Assembly (NCBI GenBank): GCA_030584025.1
Contig: CP129487.1
Coordinates: forward strand, 124,001-188,000
From: Cyclobacteriaceae bacterium
GTDB taxonomy: Bacteria > Bacteroidota > Bacteroidia > Cytophagales > Cyclobacteriaceae
Length of the DNA stretch: 64,000 nucleotides
Reading direction: 5' to 3'
Within the stretch, counting starts at the first letter, position 1. Each line of letters opens with the position of its first letter. This document shows, piece by piece, positions 1 through 8,143 of this stretch. The position numbers and the translations under genes are program-made. Below the pieces are notes generated by a model, which was not told where the DNA came from, made no database searches, and worked only from the letters and a program-made list of their open reading frames with translations.

Positions 1-338
1 TCACTATCATCGGTGCTGTCCAGGCTGTATAAACTTCCATCCACAATACTTTTGAATTCATTTTTAACATCAACAGAATCGGCAAGCGACCACACGCCTT
101 CTTGGGCTTGTTTGTACACCTCAATCATGACCGGGGTTTTCATGGTGCTGGCGGCATGAAACGTTTCACGCGCGTTGATAAACAGGGTATCACCGGTTTG
201 CAAATCTTTAAACGCTACGGCAAAAGTACCTTCGTTTTTGGATAGCTCTTTATCAATTTCAAGCTTCAGGGTTTCGAGTGCTGAGGGTTTGGTGCAGCCA
301 ACTAAAATTGGAATCAGTAAAAGAAAAATGAATCGCAT
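1..338 (-). CDS. Class A beta-lactamase-like serine hydrolase lipoprotein (partial, N-terminal part)
   Basis: The start codon lies at 338 and the gene runs off the left edge, so only about 112 residues are visible. It opens with a hydrophobic signal ending in a lipobox (LVGC, Cys15), predicting an outer- or inner-membrane lipoprotein. Residues 61-70 read HAASTMKTPV, which holds the S-x-x-K serine-nucleophile motif of the class A beta-lactamase / penicillin-binding fold (Ser64, Lys67), preceded by the typical strand with F-x-A-x-D. The SDN and KTG motifs needed to judge true beta-lactamase activity lie outside the window. Such proteins can be beta-lactamases or non-antibiotic serine hydrolases. 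It is divergent from the pseudouridine synthase gene. Confidence 0.8.
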   Translation of the reverse strand, partial: MRFIFLLLIPILVGCTKPSALETLKLEIDKELSKNEGTFAVAFKDLQTGDTLFINARETFHAASTMKTPVMIEVYKQAQEGVWSLADSVDVKNEFKSIVDGSLYSLDSTDDS

Positions 339-420
339 GGTGTTACCTGGTTTAATGATTTTCCGAAAATAGCCATTCCGGTTAATCATTCCTTTCTTCA
401 ATTGAATATCTTTGATTGAA

Positions 421-1104
421 ATGCCGGTTGCTGAAATTTTATACGAAGACAATCACCTGCTGATCGTCAATAAACCCGCAGGAATATTGGTACAAGGCGA
501 TTCTACGGGCGATAAGCCGTTGGTTGAATGGGGCAAGGACTACATTAAAAATAAGTATCAAAAACCGGGAGCTGTTTTTTTAGGTGTAGTGCACCGACTG
601 GATAGGCCGGTGAGTGGGGTGGTTGTTTTTGCCCGCACCTCAAAGGCACTTGAGCGCATGAATGCCCTCTTCAGAGATCGCGAAACGGAAAAGGTGTATT
701 GGGCAATTGTAAGCTCCAAACCACCCAAGCACGAGAGCACCCTCATTCATTGGCTTCGTAAGGATGAAAAGAAAAACAAAACCACCGCGTTTTCACGCGA
801 AACGGAAAATGCCCTTCGGTCGGAGTTGTCATATAGCATCATTGGCCAGCAGGGCGATTATTATTTACTGGAGGTAAAACCGGTAACGGGTCGTCCGCAC
901 CAGATTCGCGTACAGTTGGCCAGCATGGGTTGTCCGATTGTGGGGGATGTGAAATACGGTTACCCGTTGCCCAATGATGATGGCAATATTAATCTTCACG
1001 CACGTTCCCTCACGTTTGTTCATCCGGTAAAAAAAGAGTCGCTGAAAATTGTGGCAGCCCTTCCGGATACAGGCTTATGGGCTAACTTTGCGGCTTCTGA
1101 ATAG
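421..1104 (+). CDS. RluA-family pseudouridine synthase
   Basis: The product isomerises uridine to pseudouridine in rRNA or tRNA. It has the family's N-terminal block (YEDNHLLIVNKPAG), the catalytic-loop motif HRLDRPVSG with the nucleophilic Asp, and the late motif GRPHQIRVQLA. At about 227 residues it lacks an N-terminal S4 domain, as in the compact RluA/RluC-like members. The frame is open upstream to a TTG at 412, but the ATG at 421 gives the usual family start (MPVAEILYEDN) and is preferred. Specificity (23S rRNA or tRNA position) cannot be read from the sequence. The next gene begins 5 bases downstream and is probably co-transcribed. Confidence 0.9.
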   Translation: MPVAEILYEDNHLLIVNKPAGILVQGDSTGDKPLVEWGKDYIKNKYQKPGAVFLGVVHRLDRPVSGVVVFARTSKALERMNALFRDRETEKVYWAIVSSKPPKHESTLIHWLRKDEKKNKTTAFSRETENALRSELSYSIIGQQGDYYLLEVKPVTGRPHQIRVQLASMGCPIVGDVKYGYPLPNDDGNINLHARSLTFVHPVKKESLKIVAALPDTGLWANFAASE

Positions 1105-1109
1105 TAACT

Positions 1110-1415
1110 ATGGCACAGTGGATTGAAAAGCTGAAAAATCGGTGGAATTTGAAAAGCACTACACAGGTGATTATTGTGTTGATTGTTTTTGCCTGTACGG
1201 GAACCACCGTGTTGCTGATCAAACGGCCGTTGTTTGCCTATTGGTTTCCGGATGGTGAAAAGCCGTTGTGGGCCTCCATTACCTATTTCATTTTGATCCT
1301 TCCTGTGTACAATGTGTTTCTGTTGTTTTACGGATTTGTGTTCGGGCAATTCAAATTTTTCTGGGAATTTGAGAAGAAGTTTTTCAAACGGATTTTCGGA
1401 GGACGAAAGGATTGA
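1110..1415 (+). CDS. Small two-helix membrane protein (DUF6787-like)
   Basis: This 101-residue protein has an amphipathic N-terminus (MAQWIEKLKNRW), a first membrane helix at about residues 18-38, a short loop with K-R-P and W-F-P-D-G, a second helix at about 52-75, and a basic C-terminal tail rich in Phe and Lys. It resembles the small conserved Bacteroidota membrane family I know as DUF6787, but that assignment is from memory of the pattern. No function is known. It follows the pseudouridine synthase by 5 bases and ends just before a strong terminator. Confidence 0.75.
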   Translation: MAQWIEKLKNRWNLKSTTQVIIVLIVFACTGTTVLLIKRPLFAYWFPDGEKPLWASITYFILILPVYNVFLLFYGFVFGQFKFFWEFEKKFFKRIFGGRKD

Positions 1416-1418
1416 AAA

Positions 1419-1456
1419 CAAAAAAGGTTGCTCAATATGAACAACCTTTTTCTTTG
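1419..1456. terminator. Bidirectional Rho-independent terminator
   Basis: A perfect 10-bp inverted repeat, AAAAAGGTTG at 1421-1430 and its complement at 1442-1451, encloses an 11-base loop. The A-run on the left arm and T-run on the right make it work on both strands. It lies between the convergent small membrane protein gene (+) and atpC (-). Confidence 0.85.
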
Positions 1457-1472
1457 CTGTTAACGGGAAAGT

Positions 1473-1718
1473 TTATTCCACAATCCCATCAGCGAGTAAA
1501 ATCACTTTATTACCGAGTACTTCCACAACACCACCTGTGATACGAATATTTTGGGCAGTGCCTTTGTCTTTGTACTCCACGGTGCCTTCCTTCAGTAAAC
1601 TGATCAACGGGGCGTGGTTGTCCATAATCTGAAAAGAACCATCAGCACCCGGAAAGGTGGCAATGTTTACATCTCCTTCAAAAATTTTCTTTTCAGGTGT
1701 TAATATTTCTAAATGCAT
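1473..1718 (-). CDS. atpC: F1Fo ATP synthase epsilon subunit, short form
   Basis: The product is the epsilon subunit of the central stalk of F-type ATP synthase. It shows the N-terminal beta-sandwich domain (M-x-L-E-I-L-T-P-E, then F-P-G-x-D-G-x-F and H-A-P-L-I). At 81 residues it is much shorter than the usual 130-140: the C-terminal helical hairpin, which acts as an inhibitory clamp on the motor in many bacteria, is missing. Short epsilon subunits are normal in Bacteroidota. It lies 79 bases after atpD in the same direction and ends before the bidirectional terminator. Confidence 0.93.
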   Translation of the reverse strand: MHLEILTPEKKIFEGDVNIATFPGADGSFQIMDNHAPLISLLKEGTVEYKDKGTAQNIRITGGVVEVLGNKVILLADGIVE

Positions 1719-1726
1719 AGGGCTGA

Positions 1727-1782
1727 TTCGTTATTTTATTGATTCGTTAATGGGCTGATGAATAACGAATTAAACCATCAGC
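1727..1782. repeat. Overlapping inverted repeats in the atpD-atpC spacer
   Basis: Two small dyads overlap here: TTCGTTATT at 1727-1735 with AATAACGAA at 1761-1769, and GCTGATG at 1754-1760 with CATCAGC at 1776-1782. Both fold in the transcript. They may protect mRNA or set the relative output of atpD and atpC; no T-run follows, so a full terminator is unlikely. Confidence 0.5.
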
Positions 1783-1797
1783 ACATTAACAAATTAA

Positions 1798-3306
1798 TTA
1801 TCCTTTTGCTTCCGCCATCATCTTCTCACCCTTCTCAATGGCTTGTTCAATGGTACCTACCAGGTTAAAGGCCATTTCAGGCAGGTGATCCAATTCACCA
1901 TCCATAATCATGTTAAAGCCTTTGATGGTATCCTTGATGTCTACCAACTGGCCTTTCAAACCGGTAAAGGCTTCGGCCACGTGGAATGGTTGCGACAAGA
2001 AGCGCTGTACGCGTCTTGCGCGGTGTACCACCTGCTTGTCTTCGTCAGAAAGTTCATCCATACCCAAAATGGCGATGATATCCTGAAGTTCCTTGTAGCG
2101 CTGTAAAATGTTTTTCACACGCTGCGCACAGTTGTAATGCTCATCACCCACGATGTCGGCACGGAGAATACGTGAAGTTGAATCCAACGGATCCACAGCC
2201 GGGTAAATTCCAAGCTCGGCAATCTTACGGCTCAATACGGTAGTAGCGTCTAAGTGAGCAAATGTGGTAGCCGGAGCAGGGTCAGTCAAGTCATCGGCAG
2301 GTACGTAAACCGCCTGTACCGAAGTGATTGAACCGTTCTTCGTTGAGGTAATGCGTTCCTGCATGGCACCCATTTCAGTTGCCAAGGTAGGCTGGTAACC
2401 TACGGCAGAAGGCATACGGCCCAAAAGGGCTGATACTTCTGAACCTGCCTGTGTAAAACGGAAAATGTTATCGATAAAGAACAGAATGTCGCGGCCTTTG
2501 CCGGTGCCATCACCATCGCGGAAATATTCTGCAACGGTAAGACCAGACAACGCCACACGGGCACGTGCTCCGGGAGGTTCATTCATCTGACCAAACACGA
2601 AGGTTGCCTTTGATTCTTTCAGCTCTTCTTCTTTTACTTTTGAAAGATCCCAACCACCAGCATGAAGTGATTTCAGAAATTCTTCACCGTAGTTTACGAT
2701 TCCGGCTTCAATCATTTCGCGCAGCAAGTCGTTTCCTTCACGAGTACGTTCACCCACACCAGCAAACACAGAAAGGCCCGAGTATGCTTTCGCGATGTTG
2801 TTAATCAATTCCTGGATCAATACGGTTTTACCCACACCGGCACCACCGAACAACCCGATCTTACCACCTTTTGCGTATGGCTCAATCAGGTCAATTACTT
2901 TAATACCAGTATAAAGTACCTCCGTTGAGGTTGACAAATCTTCGTAAGCGGGGGCAGGGCGGTGAATGGGAAGTGATTTATTGCCTTTAGGTTGTTTGAT
3001 ACCGTCAATGGCTTCGCCAACCACGTTGAACAAACGGCCTTTGATGTCTTCGCCAATGGGCATTTGAATGGGCGAGCCGGTATCAATTACCTTCATGCCG
3101 CGAACCAGCCCTTCAGTACCATCCATGGCAATGGTTCTCACCCGGTCTTCGCCAAGGTGTTGCTGACATTCCAAAACGATTTTGGTGCCGTCAGCTTTGG
3201 TTACTTCCAATGAATCAAGGATGTTAGGAACTTTTGAACCCGGTTCATCGAATGCAACGTCTACCACGGGGCCGATTACCTGGGTTACCTTACCAATATT
3301 TGCCAT
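1798..3306 (-). CDS. atpD: F1Fo ATP synthase beta subunit
   Basis: The catalytic beta subunit of the F1 sector makes ATP from ADP and phosphate, driven by the proton (or sodium) gradient. The 502-residue length is normal. It has the N-terminal beta-barrel (G-K-V-x-Q-V-I-G-P-V-V-D-V), the P-loop GGAGVGKT at about 154-161, the motif GERTREGNDL, the Walker B stretch ILFFIDNIFRFTQAGSEVS and the DELSDEDK region (DELSEED in other species). It is the first gene of a two-gene unit with atpC; the other ATP synthase genes are not in this window, the usual Bacteroidota arrangement. A strong Bacteroidota-type promoter lies upstream. Confidence 0.98.
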   Translation of the reverse strand: MANIGKVTQVIGPVVDVAFDEPGSKVPNILDSLEVTKADGTKIVLECQQHLGEDRVRTIAMDGTEGLVRGMKVIDTGSPIQMPIGEDIKGRLFNVVGEAIDGIKQPKGNKSLPIHRPAPAYEDLSTSTEVLYTGIKVIDLIEPYAKGGKIGLFGGAGVGKTVLIQELINNIAKAYSGLSVFAGVGERTREGNDLLREMIEAGIVNYGEEFLKSLHAGGWDLSKVKEEELKESKATFVFGQMNEPPGARARVALSGLTVAEYFRDGDGTGKGRDILFFIDNIFRFTQAGSEVSALLGRMPSAVGYQPTLATEMGAMQERITSTKNGSITSVQAVYVPADDLTDPAPATTFAHLDATTVLSRKIAELGIYPAVDPLDSTSRILRADIVGDEHYNCAQRVKNILQRYKELQDIIAILGMDELSDEDKQVVHRARRVQRFLSQPFHVAEAFTGLKGQLVDIKDTIKGFNMIMDGELDHLPEMAFNLVGTIEQAIEKGEKMMAEAKG

Positions 3307-3354
3307 GTTGTATGATTGATTTAATTGAGTATTTGATGCTTAAAAATTCGACCG

Positions 3355-3386
3355 CAAAAGTAGAATTTTAGGGAGGAAGTACAAAA
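3355..3386 (-). promoter_or_regulatory. Bacteroidota sigma-A promoter of atpD-atpC
   Basis: On the minus strand TTTTG (3386-3382) is followed after exactly 19 bases by TACTTTTG (3362-3355), matching the Bacteroidota -33/-7 pattern TTTG-N19-TAnnTTTG. The -7 box lies about 50 bases before the atpD start, giving a leader of about 40 bases. Confidence 0.75.
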
Positions 3387-3432
3387 CTCCTATCCTGAAT
3401 TATTCCACCCGATTAAGAATAAAGGTGAATCG

Positions 3433-3470
3433 AAAAAAAGCCCATTTTTATTGCGCAAAAGGCCTTTTTA
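3433..3470 (-). terminator. Terminator of the histidine kinase gene
   Basis: Downstream of the kinase stop the minus strand reads AAAAAGGCC, a 17-base loop, then GGGCTTTTTTT. The stem has one mismatch and ends in a T-run, as expected for a Rho-independent terminator separating the kinase from atpD. Confidence 0.6.
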
Positions 3471-3474
3471 AGCA

Positions 3475-4722
3475 TCAATTCGCTTGCAGTTTTTCGGCTG
3501 AAATGGCGTTAAGCATGATGCGAAACGTGGTACCCTGATTTTCCTCGGAGGCCTTCACAAAAATTCGTCCACTATGGTAAGCTTCAATGATGCGTTTGGC
3601 CAGAGCCAGGCCCAGACCCCAGCCCCGCTTTTTGGTGGTAAACCCGGGTCTGAAAACCATGTTGACTTTCGATCGGGGTATGCCCTTTCCGGTATCCGAA
3701 ACATCAATGTACACCTTGCTGTCACTGCCCCGTAGAATTTTGATGGCAATGGTGCCGGAAGTCCCGATGGCATCCACGGCATTCTTGCACAGGTTTTCCA
3801 GTACCCACTCAAACAAGGGTGCATGAATCATGGCCTGAATGTTATCGGATAGGGTGAAGACTTCAATTTTGATTTTGGAAGATATTCTTGGACGCAAGTA
3901 GTGAACCACATTGTTCACCAGTGTAACTACATTTTCAGGTTTTAATGAAGGCACCGAACCAATGCTGGAGAAGCGTTCGGTAACCGTGGTCAGTTTGGTG
4001 ATGTCTTTCTCCAGTTCGGAGACAATCTCTTTGTTTTTGATGTTCGGGTCATCGCGCAATACTTCTACCCAGGCCATCAGCGATGATAAAGGCGTACCCA
4101 ATTGGTGTGCCGTTTCTTTTGCCAGACCAACCCACACCCGATTTTGTTCAGCAACTTTCGAATAGTTGAAGGCCAGGTAGGCGATAAAGGCAAAAATGGC
4201 AATTACAGAAAGCTGAATGTAGGGATAGGTGGTAAGCTGGGTGAGCAAAAAGGAGTTTCGGTAGTAGACGTAGTTTAAGCCAAAATTCTCACCTGTTTCC
4301 GGATCACGCAGCGGCACTTCAATTGGATCGTACGTATTGCGCATGCGTGTTAATTCTTTTTGTAGAAACTCATCTTTGCGCGATTGTTTCCAGGTTTTAT
4401 TGACCTGAATATTTCTATGGTTTATGATGGCGCCTGTAGAGTCAAGCAGGATAATAGGGATGGTAGTGTTTTGGTATAAAATTTCCTGGGCGATGAAATT
4501 TATATCGCTTGAAGATTCGGATGTTGAATTGGGTATATACTCCAGCGCACGAGCAAACAACTCCACTTGCTGGCGTTCGCGCTCCTTCAGCTGATCAACC
4601 AGTACGTTGGTATAATAGATGGAGCCCACACTGATTAATACCGATGCAATCAGCACCACCCACTTTACGTTGGTGTTGCTTTCATAAAATTCTGTTGAAG
4701 GTGCCGGTGTGCGGTTGCTCAT
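3475..4722 (-). CDS. Membrane sensor histidine kinase (HQLGTP type)
   Basis: The 415-residue protein has two membrane helices (about 20-40 and 168-187) around an extracytoplasmic sensor loop of about 125 residues, and no HAMP domain. The phospho-acceptor block reads AHQLGTPLSSLMAW with His206; then come the N box ENLCKNAVDA (309-318), G1 DTGKGI (343-348) and G2 GWGLGLAL (367-374). All ATPase-domain motifs are intact, so it should be an active kinase. H-Q-L-G-T-P replaces the usual H-E-L-R-T-P, a variant seen in Bacteroidota. No response regulator is adjacent, so its partner is unknown. It is separated from the ABC exporter genes upstream by a terminator. Confidence 0.9.
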   Translation of the reverse strand: MSNRTPAPSTEFYESNTNVKWVVLIASVLISVGSIYYTNVLVDQLKERERQQVELFARALEYIPNSTSESSSDINFIAQEILYQNTTIPIILLDSTGAIINHRNIQVNKTWKQSRKDEFLQKELTRMRNTYDPIEVPLRDPETGENFGLNYVYYRNSFLLTQLTTYPYIQLSVIAIFAFIAYLAFNYSKVAEQNRVWVGLAKETAHQLGTPLSSLMAWVEVLRDDPNIKNKEIVSELEKDITKLTTVTERFSSIGSVPSLKPENVVTLVNNVVHYLRPRISSKIKIEVFTLSDNIQAMIHAPLFEWVLENLCKNAVDAIGTSGTIAIKILRGSDSKVYIDVSDTGKGIPRSKVNMVFRPGFTTKKRGWGLGLALAKRIIEAYHSGRIFVKASEENQGTTFRIMLNAISAEKLQAN

Positions 4723-4735
4723 TCGGTATGAAATT

Positions 4736-4770
4736 AAACAAAAATAGCGGATGACTGCATCCGCTATTTG
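4736..4770 (-). terminator. Rho-independent terminator after the ABC exporter genes
   Basis: A perfect 12-bp stem, AAATAGCGGATG at 4742-4753 with its complement at 4758-4769, has a 4-base loop. On the minus strand it is followed by a T-rich run (ATTTTTGTTT). It closes the two-gene ABC exporter unit whose last codon is at 4792. Confidence 0.88.
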
Positions 4771-4791
4771 CTAACTGTTCTTGATTGAAGT

Positions 4792-6117
4792 TTATCCTTT
4801 CATCATAAACCACTTGGCCAGCACCTTGTAGTTTACTTTGGTGCCGTGCATTAAAATACCCACGCGGTAAATTCTTCCGGCAATCCAGGTGGTAAAAATG
4901 AAACCGCCAATCAGGAGTACTTGAGAAAGTATCAATTGCCACAGTGGCGGATCGTAACCCAAACGGCCTACCATAGCAACCGGTGAGGTAAAGGGTATTA
5001 TGGAAAACCAGAAACTAGCCGTACTGTGCGGATCATTCAGGATAAACATGAACAACCCAAAGTAGGCGATAATCAATGGCAACGTAATGGGGAACGTAAA
5101 TTGTTGAGCCTCTTGTTGTGAATCAACCGCTGAACCAACGGCCGCGAACAATGCACCGTATAGTAAATAACCGCCTAAGAAATAAAATGCAAAGTTGAAC
5201 ACAATGTAGGTGTACGGTATTTCACTAACCGACTTCATAACGTTCATTATCTTTTCATTGGATTGCATGGCTTCCGCCACTTCCGGGTCATCGACCTGAT
5301 TCATTACTTGTTCCATGGCTTGTTGTTGCGGCATGTTTAAGCCGAACAAACTCATCGCTGCGGTAGAAAGTACGCTGATGAGTAGCGCCCAAATGAAAAA
5401 CTGAAGCAATCCCACAGAGGCAATACCGAGTATTTTACCCATCATTAATTGAAAAGGCTTAACGGAAGAAACGATCACTTCAACAATTTTGCTTGTCTTT
5501 TCTTCGATCACACCTAGCATAATCTGCATGCCATAAATCAATACAAACATGTAAATGAGCACACCCAGTATAAAACCGAGAATGTATAGCATACCCGTAT
5601 TGCTGTCTTTCTCCTCTCCTGATTCACTCAAGCTTATCGACTTCAGGCTAACGGAAGTTTTCAACCCTTTAAGTGTCTCCTTATCGATGTTAAATTGTTC
5701 GAGTTTCAAATCATGGATTTTTCCTTCCAATATATTTTCGAGGTCACCGATTTTTCGAACGCTGGGGTTTTCTTTGGTGTACAGTACCATTCCCTCTGGC
5801 TTGGTAAGATCAAAAGCGGGGATATATAGCAAGGCGAAGTGCGAAGATTCGTTGTATGTAACTTTGGCGCTTTCGAGTGTACCGGAAATCGGAACAAATT
5901 CAAACTTCGATGAATTTTCAAAGCTCATTTTTCCACTTTCATCCAACACCTCAATTACGGATACGCCTGCACTTTTTTCCTGCTTCATTAAAATAAAAGC
6001 CATGATGGCTATAACAGCCGGAAAAATCAGCGGTACTAAAATGGTGGCAACGAGAAACGATTTTTTCTGAACCCGATTCAGAAATTCACGCTGCATGATA
6101 AGCCATATCTTGTTCAT
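4792..6117 (-). CDS. ABC-2 type exporter permease (NatB-like)
   Basis: This 441-residue membrane protein is the permease partner of the ATPase encoded just upstream. It has a basic N-terminus (M-N-K-I-W-L-I-M-Q-R-E-F), one membrane helix at about 22-45, a long extracytoplasmic domain to about 175, then five or six further helices containing the conserved E-E-K-T-S-K-I-V-E-V-I-V-S-S cytoplasmic segment of the ABC-2/NatB family. That segment is diagnostic for NatB-type (Na+ or other small-substrate) exporters. The substrate is not evident; sodium extrusion is the prototype function. It starts 21 bases after the ATPase gene and ends at a strong terminator. Confidence 0.88.
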   Translation of the reverse strand: MNKIWLIMQREFLNRVQKKSFLVATILVPLIFPAVIAIMAFILMKQEKSAGVSVIEVLDESGKMSFENSSKFEFVPISGTLESAKVTYNESSHFALLYIPAFDLTKPEGMVLYTKENPSVRKIGDLENILEGKIHDLKLEQFNIDKETLKGLKTSVSLKSISLSESGEEKDSNTGMLYILGFILGVLIYMFVLIYGMQIMLGVIEEKTSKIVEVIVSSVKPFQLMMGKILGIASVGLLQFFIWALLISVLSTAAMSLFGLNMPQQQAMEQVMNQVDDPEVAEAMQSNEKIMNVMKSVSEIPYTYIVFNFAFYFLGGYLLYGALFAAVGSAVDSQQEAQQFTFPITLPLIIAYFGLFMFILNDPHSTASFWFSIIPFTSPVAMVGRLGYDPPLWQLILSQVLLIGGFIFTTWIAGRIYRVGILMHGTKVNYKVLAKWFMMKG

Positions 6118-6138
6118 AGGTATTTAGTATTGAAAGGT

Positions 6139-7056
6139 TTACAGGGATGGATCTTCTTTTACCAGACTGATAAAAATTTCGCTCATGGTTGGAATTTTTT
6201 CTACAAAGCTGTGCACTTCGGTCCGATCTACCAGGTCGCGAATTAATTGGTTGGGGCTGCCTGCACCCCGTACGCGAATGGTGGAATGATGATAATTATC
6301 TTCTACCTGATGTTGCTCGAGTAAATCGTATTGATCAGCCGGCAGGCTAAAATTATTTCCGATATGTTCAACTAAAAACGTGTTGGTTTTGTAGGCATCT
6401 TTGATCTGCTTCTTGGGTCCTTCCAGAATTTTCTTCGACTTATTGATCAACGCAATGTGATCACACAAAGCCTCAACCGTTTCCATGCGGTGCGTGGAAA
6501 AAATGATGGTAGAACCCTTATCGCGCAACTCGAGAATTTCGTTCGTGATTAATTGGGCATTTATCGGATCGAATCCTGAGAAAGGCTCATCCAAAATGAT
6601 AAGCTTTGGTTCATGCAGCACCGTGCTTACAAACTGAACTTTTTGTGCCATACCCTTACTCAGGTCTTCCACTTTTTTGTTCCACCAATCTTTGATTTCA
6701 AACTTGGTGAGCCACACTTTCAGTTTGTCTAACGCTTCGGCTTTCGTCATGCCTTTAAGCTGTGCCAGGTACAACAACTGTTCACCTACCTTCAGCTTTT
6801 TATATAAGCCGCGTTCTTCCGGCAGGTAGCCAATGGTACCTATGTGCTTCGGGCTAAGTTTTTCGTTGAAGATGGAAATGTCACCGCTGTCGGAATCAAT
6901 AATCTGGTTGATTATCCGGATCAGGGTTGTTTTTCCTGCACCATTGGGTCCTAAAAGGCCGTAAATACTTTTTTCAGGGATGGTGATGGATACATCATCG
7001 AGCGCAGTGTGTTGCGTGTAGCGTTTGGTAACGCTTTTGGCGGTTAAGGCTTCCAC
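6139..7056 (-). CDS. ABC exporter ATP-binding protein (NatA-like)
   Basis: The ATPase energises the adjacent NatB-like permease. Visible motifs are Walker A GPNGAGKT (36-43), Q-loop region near 75-80 (GYLPEERGLY), signature LSKGM (132-136), Walker B LIILDEP (152-158) and switch His in STHRME. The 305-residue length includes a C-terminal extension of about 85 residues typical of the DrrA/NatA branch. The Q-loop reads L-P-E-E-R-G-L-Y-K, matching NatA-type proteins. It is the first gene of a two-gene operon. Confidence 0.92.
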   Translation of the reverse strand: MEALTAKSVTKRYTQHTALDDVSITIPEKSIYGLLGPNGAGKTTLIRIINQIIDSDSGDISIFNEKLSPKHIGTIGYLPEERGLYKKLKVGEQLLYLAQLKGMTKAEALDKLKVWLTKFEIKDWWNKKVEDLSKGMAQKVQFVSTVLHEPKLIILDEPFSGFDPINAQLITNEILELRDKGSTIIFSTHRMETVEALCDHIALINKSKKILEGPKKQIKDAYKTNTFLVEHIGNNFSLPADQYDLLEQHQVEDNYHHSTIRVRGAGSPNQLIRDLVDRTEVHSFVEKIPTMSEIFISLVKEDPSL

Positions 7057-7124
7057 AGAGTTTTATCTTTTTTGACACTAATTAGTGCCAAAAGATAGGG
7101 AGGAATTACAAAAAGCCGCAGGGA

Positions 7125-8024
7125 TTACTGACTGATTTGCTTGAAAACGATGTTGCCCATGGAAACATCTAAGTCAAAATTGAGGGCATTTTTCGAATCT
7201 TTCTGGTAGGCATCGTTGGCATATGAGCCGTCACTCATCTTGGTGAATGCTTTAGGCATTTTCACACTGCACAACCACGACTCTTTAATCTTAACTGAAA
7301 CGGGAGCCTGGTTATTTGTTGGCAGAATGATCACTAAATTGCCTGCTCCAACACTTCCTTTGATTGTATTTCCTGCAACCGGTGTTGTACTAAAGTCGAG
7401 CATGATGTTGCCGAAACCCACATCGGCCAGGATGTATTTGCTTTTCGCGAGGCTAATGTTCTTGGCGTTCACAGAACCTAAATCAACTTTCAGGGCAAGG
7501 GTGTCCATCTGAATCAGGTTTTCAATCTGGTTGTAGTAGCCAATGGTTACATCAGCACTTGCCGTATTGATTTTTAAATTCTTTACGGAAAGCCCTGACA
7601 GGTCGATGTTGGCCATACCCAAACCATAAAACAGTTCAAGGTCGTAGGGCTTATTATCAGTCAGGTACATTTTCCACAGCTTGTCGTACGTGGGTTTTTC
7701 TGAGCTGAATACTTTGTATGAAATGGATTGGCTGAAACCCTGGTTGGCAGCATCTTCCAACGCCAAAAAGACTTCACAAACTTTACCTTTAACTTCTTTG
7801 CGGAATTGGTGAGAGTAAGCACCCGGCTGCTGATTGCTGAACACGTTCAGTACCTCGGGATTATGGCTTGGCTTGATAAAGCAGTTTCCGCTATTGGCTT
7901 TGATCTGAAGCTTAATGCTTTCGCATGCGGTATTATCTTCTACCGTAAATTGATTCTTGATCTGGCCAATGGCCAAGCCGGAAAATAGTAAACAAACCCC
8001 TGTAAGGCCTAAAACTCTCTGCAT
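7125..8024 (-). CDS. Secreted protein, possibly a toastrack-type beta repeat protein
   Basis: This 299-residue protein begins with a cleavable signal (hydrophobic residues 3-20, probable cut after IGQ). The body is beta-rich, with alternating segments such as NLKINTASADVTIGY, LKVDLGSVNAKNISL and LDVSMGNIVFKQ, where D/N-x-S/G-x-G-N-V/I turns recur every 20-25 residues. That pattern resembles the DUF4097-type putative adhesin beta-solenoid, but I cannot assign it firmly. Two cysteine-containing stretches lie near the N-terminus. It stands alone, 68 bases from the ABC exporter operon in the same direction. Confidence 0.7.
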   Translation of the reverse strand: MQRVLGLTGVCLLFSGLAIGQIKNQFTVEDNTACESIKLQIKANSGNCFIKPSHNPEVLNVFSNQQPGAYSHQFRKEVKGKVCEVFLALEDAANQGFSQSISYKVFSSEKPTYDKLWKMYLTDNKPYDLELFYGLGMANIDLSGLSVKNLKINTASADVTIGYYNQIENLIQMDTLALKVDLGSVNAKNISLAKSKYILADVGFGNIMLDFSTTPVAGNTIKGSVGAGNLVIILPTNNQAPVSVKIKESWLCSVKMPKAFTKMSDGSYANDAYQKDSKNALNFDLDVSMGNIVFKQISQ

Positions 8025-8029
8025 GCCGA

Positions 8030-8062
8030 ATAAAACGAGCCACAGCCCACAGGGTTGCGGCT
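8030..8062 (-). terminator. Probable terminator downstream of dnaJ
   Basis: GCCACAGCCC (8039-8048) and GGGTTGCGGC (8052-8061) form a G+C-rich stem with one mismatch and a three-base loop. On the minus strand it is followed by TCGTTTTATT. It lies about 80 bases beyond the dnaJ stop and just before the start of the next gene at 8024. Confidence 0.45.
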
Positions 8063-8143
8063 TGTAAGATTATTTAGAAAATAGTTAAAAAAACTCCCTT
8101 TAACCTTGTTTATACGGTGCAATTTGGGGCAGGGTTCCGAAAA

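Noticed and set aside
1020..1421. 133-codon minus-strand frame under the pseudouridine synthase end and the small membrane protein
   Set aside because: It overlaps two real genes on the other strand and includes the terminator arm; composition is that of a shadow frame.
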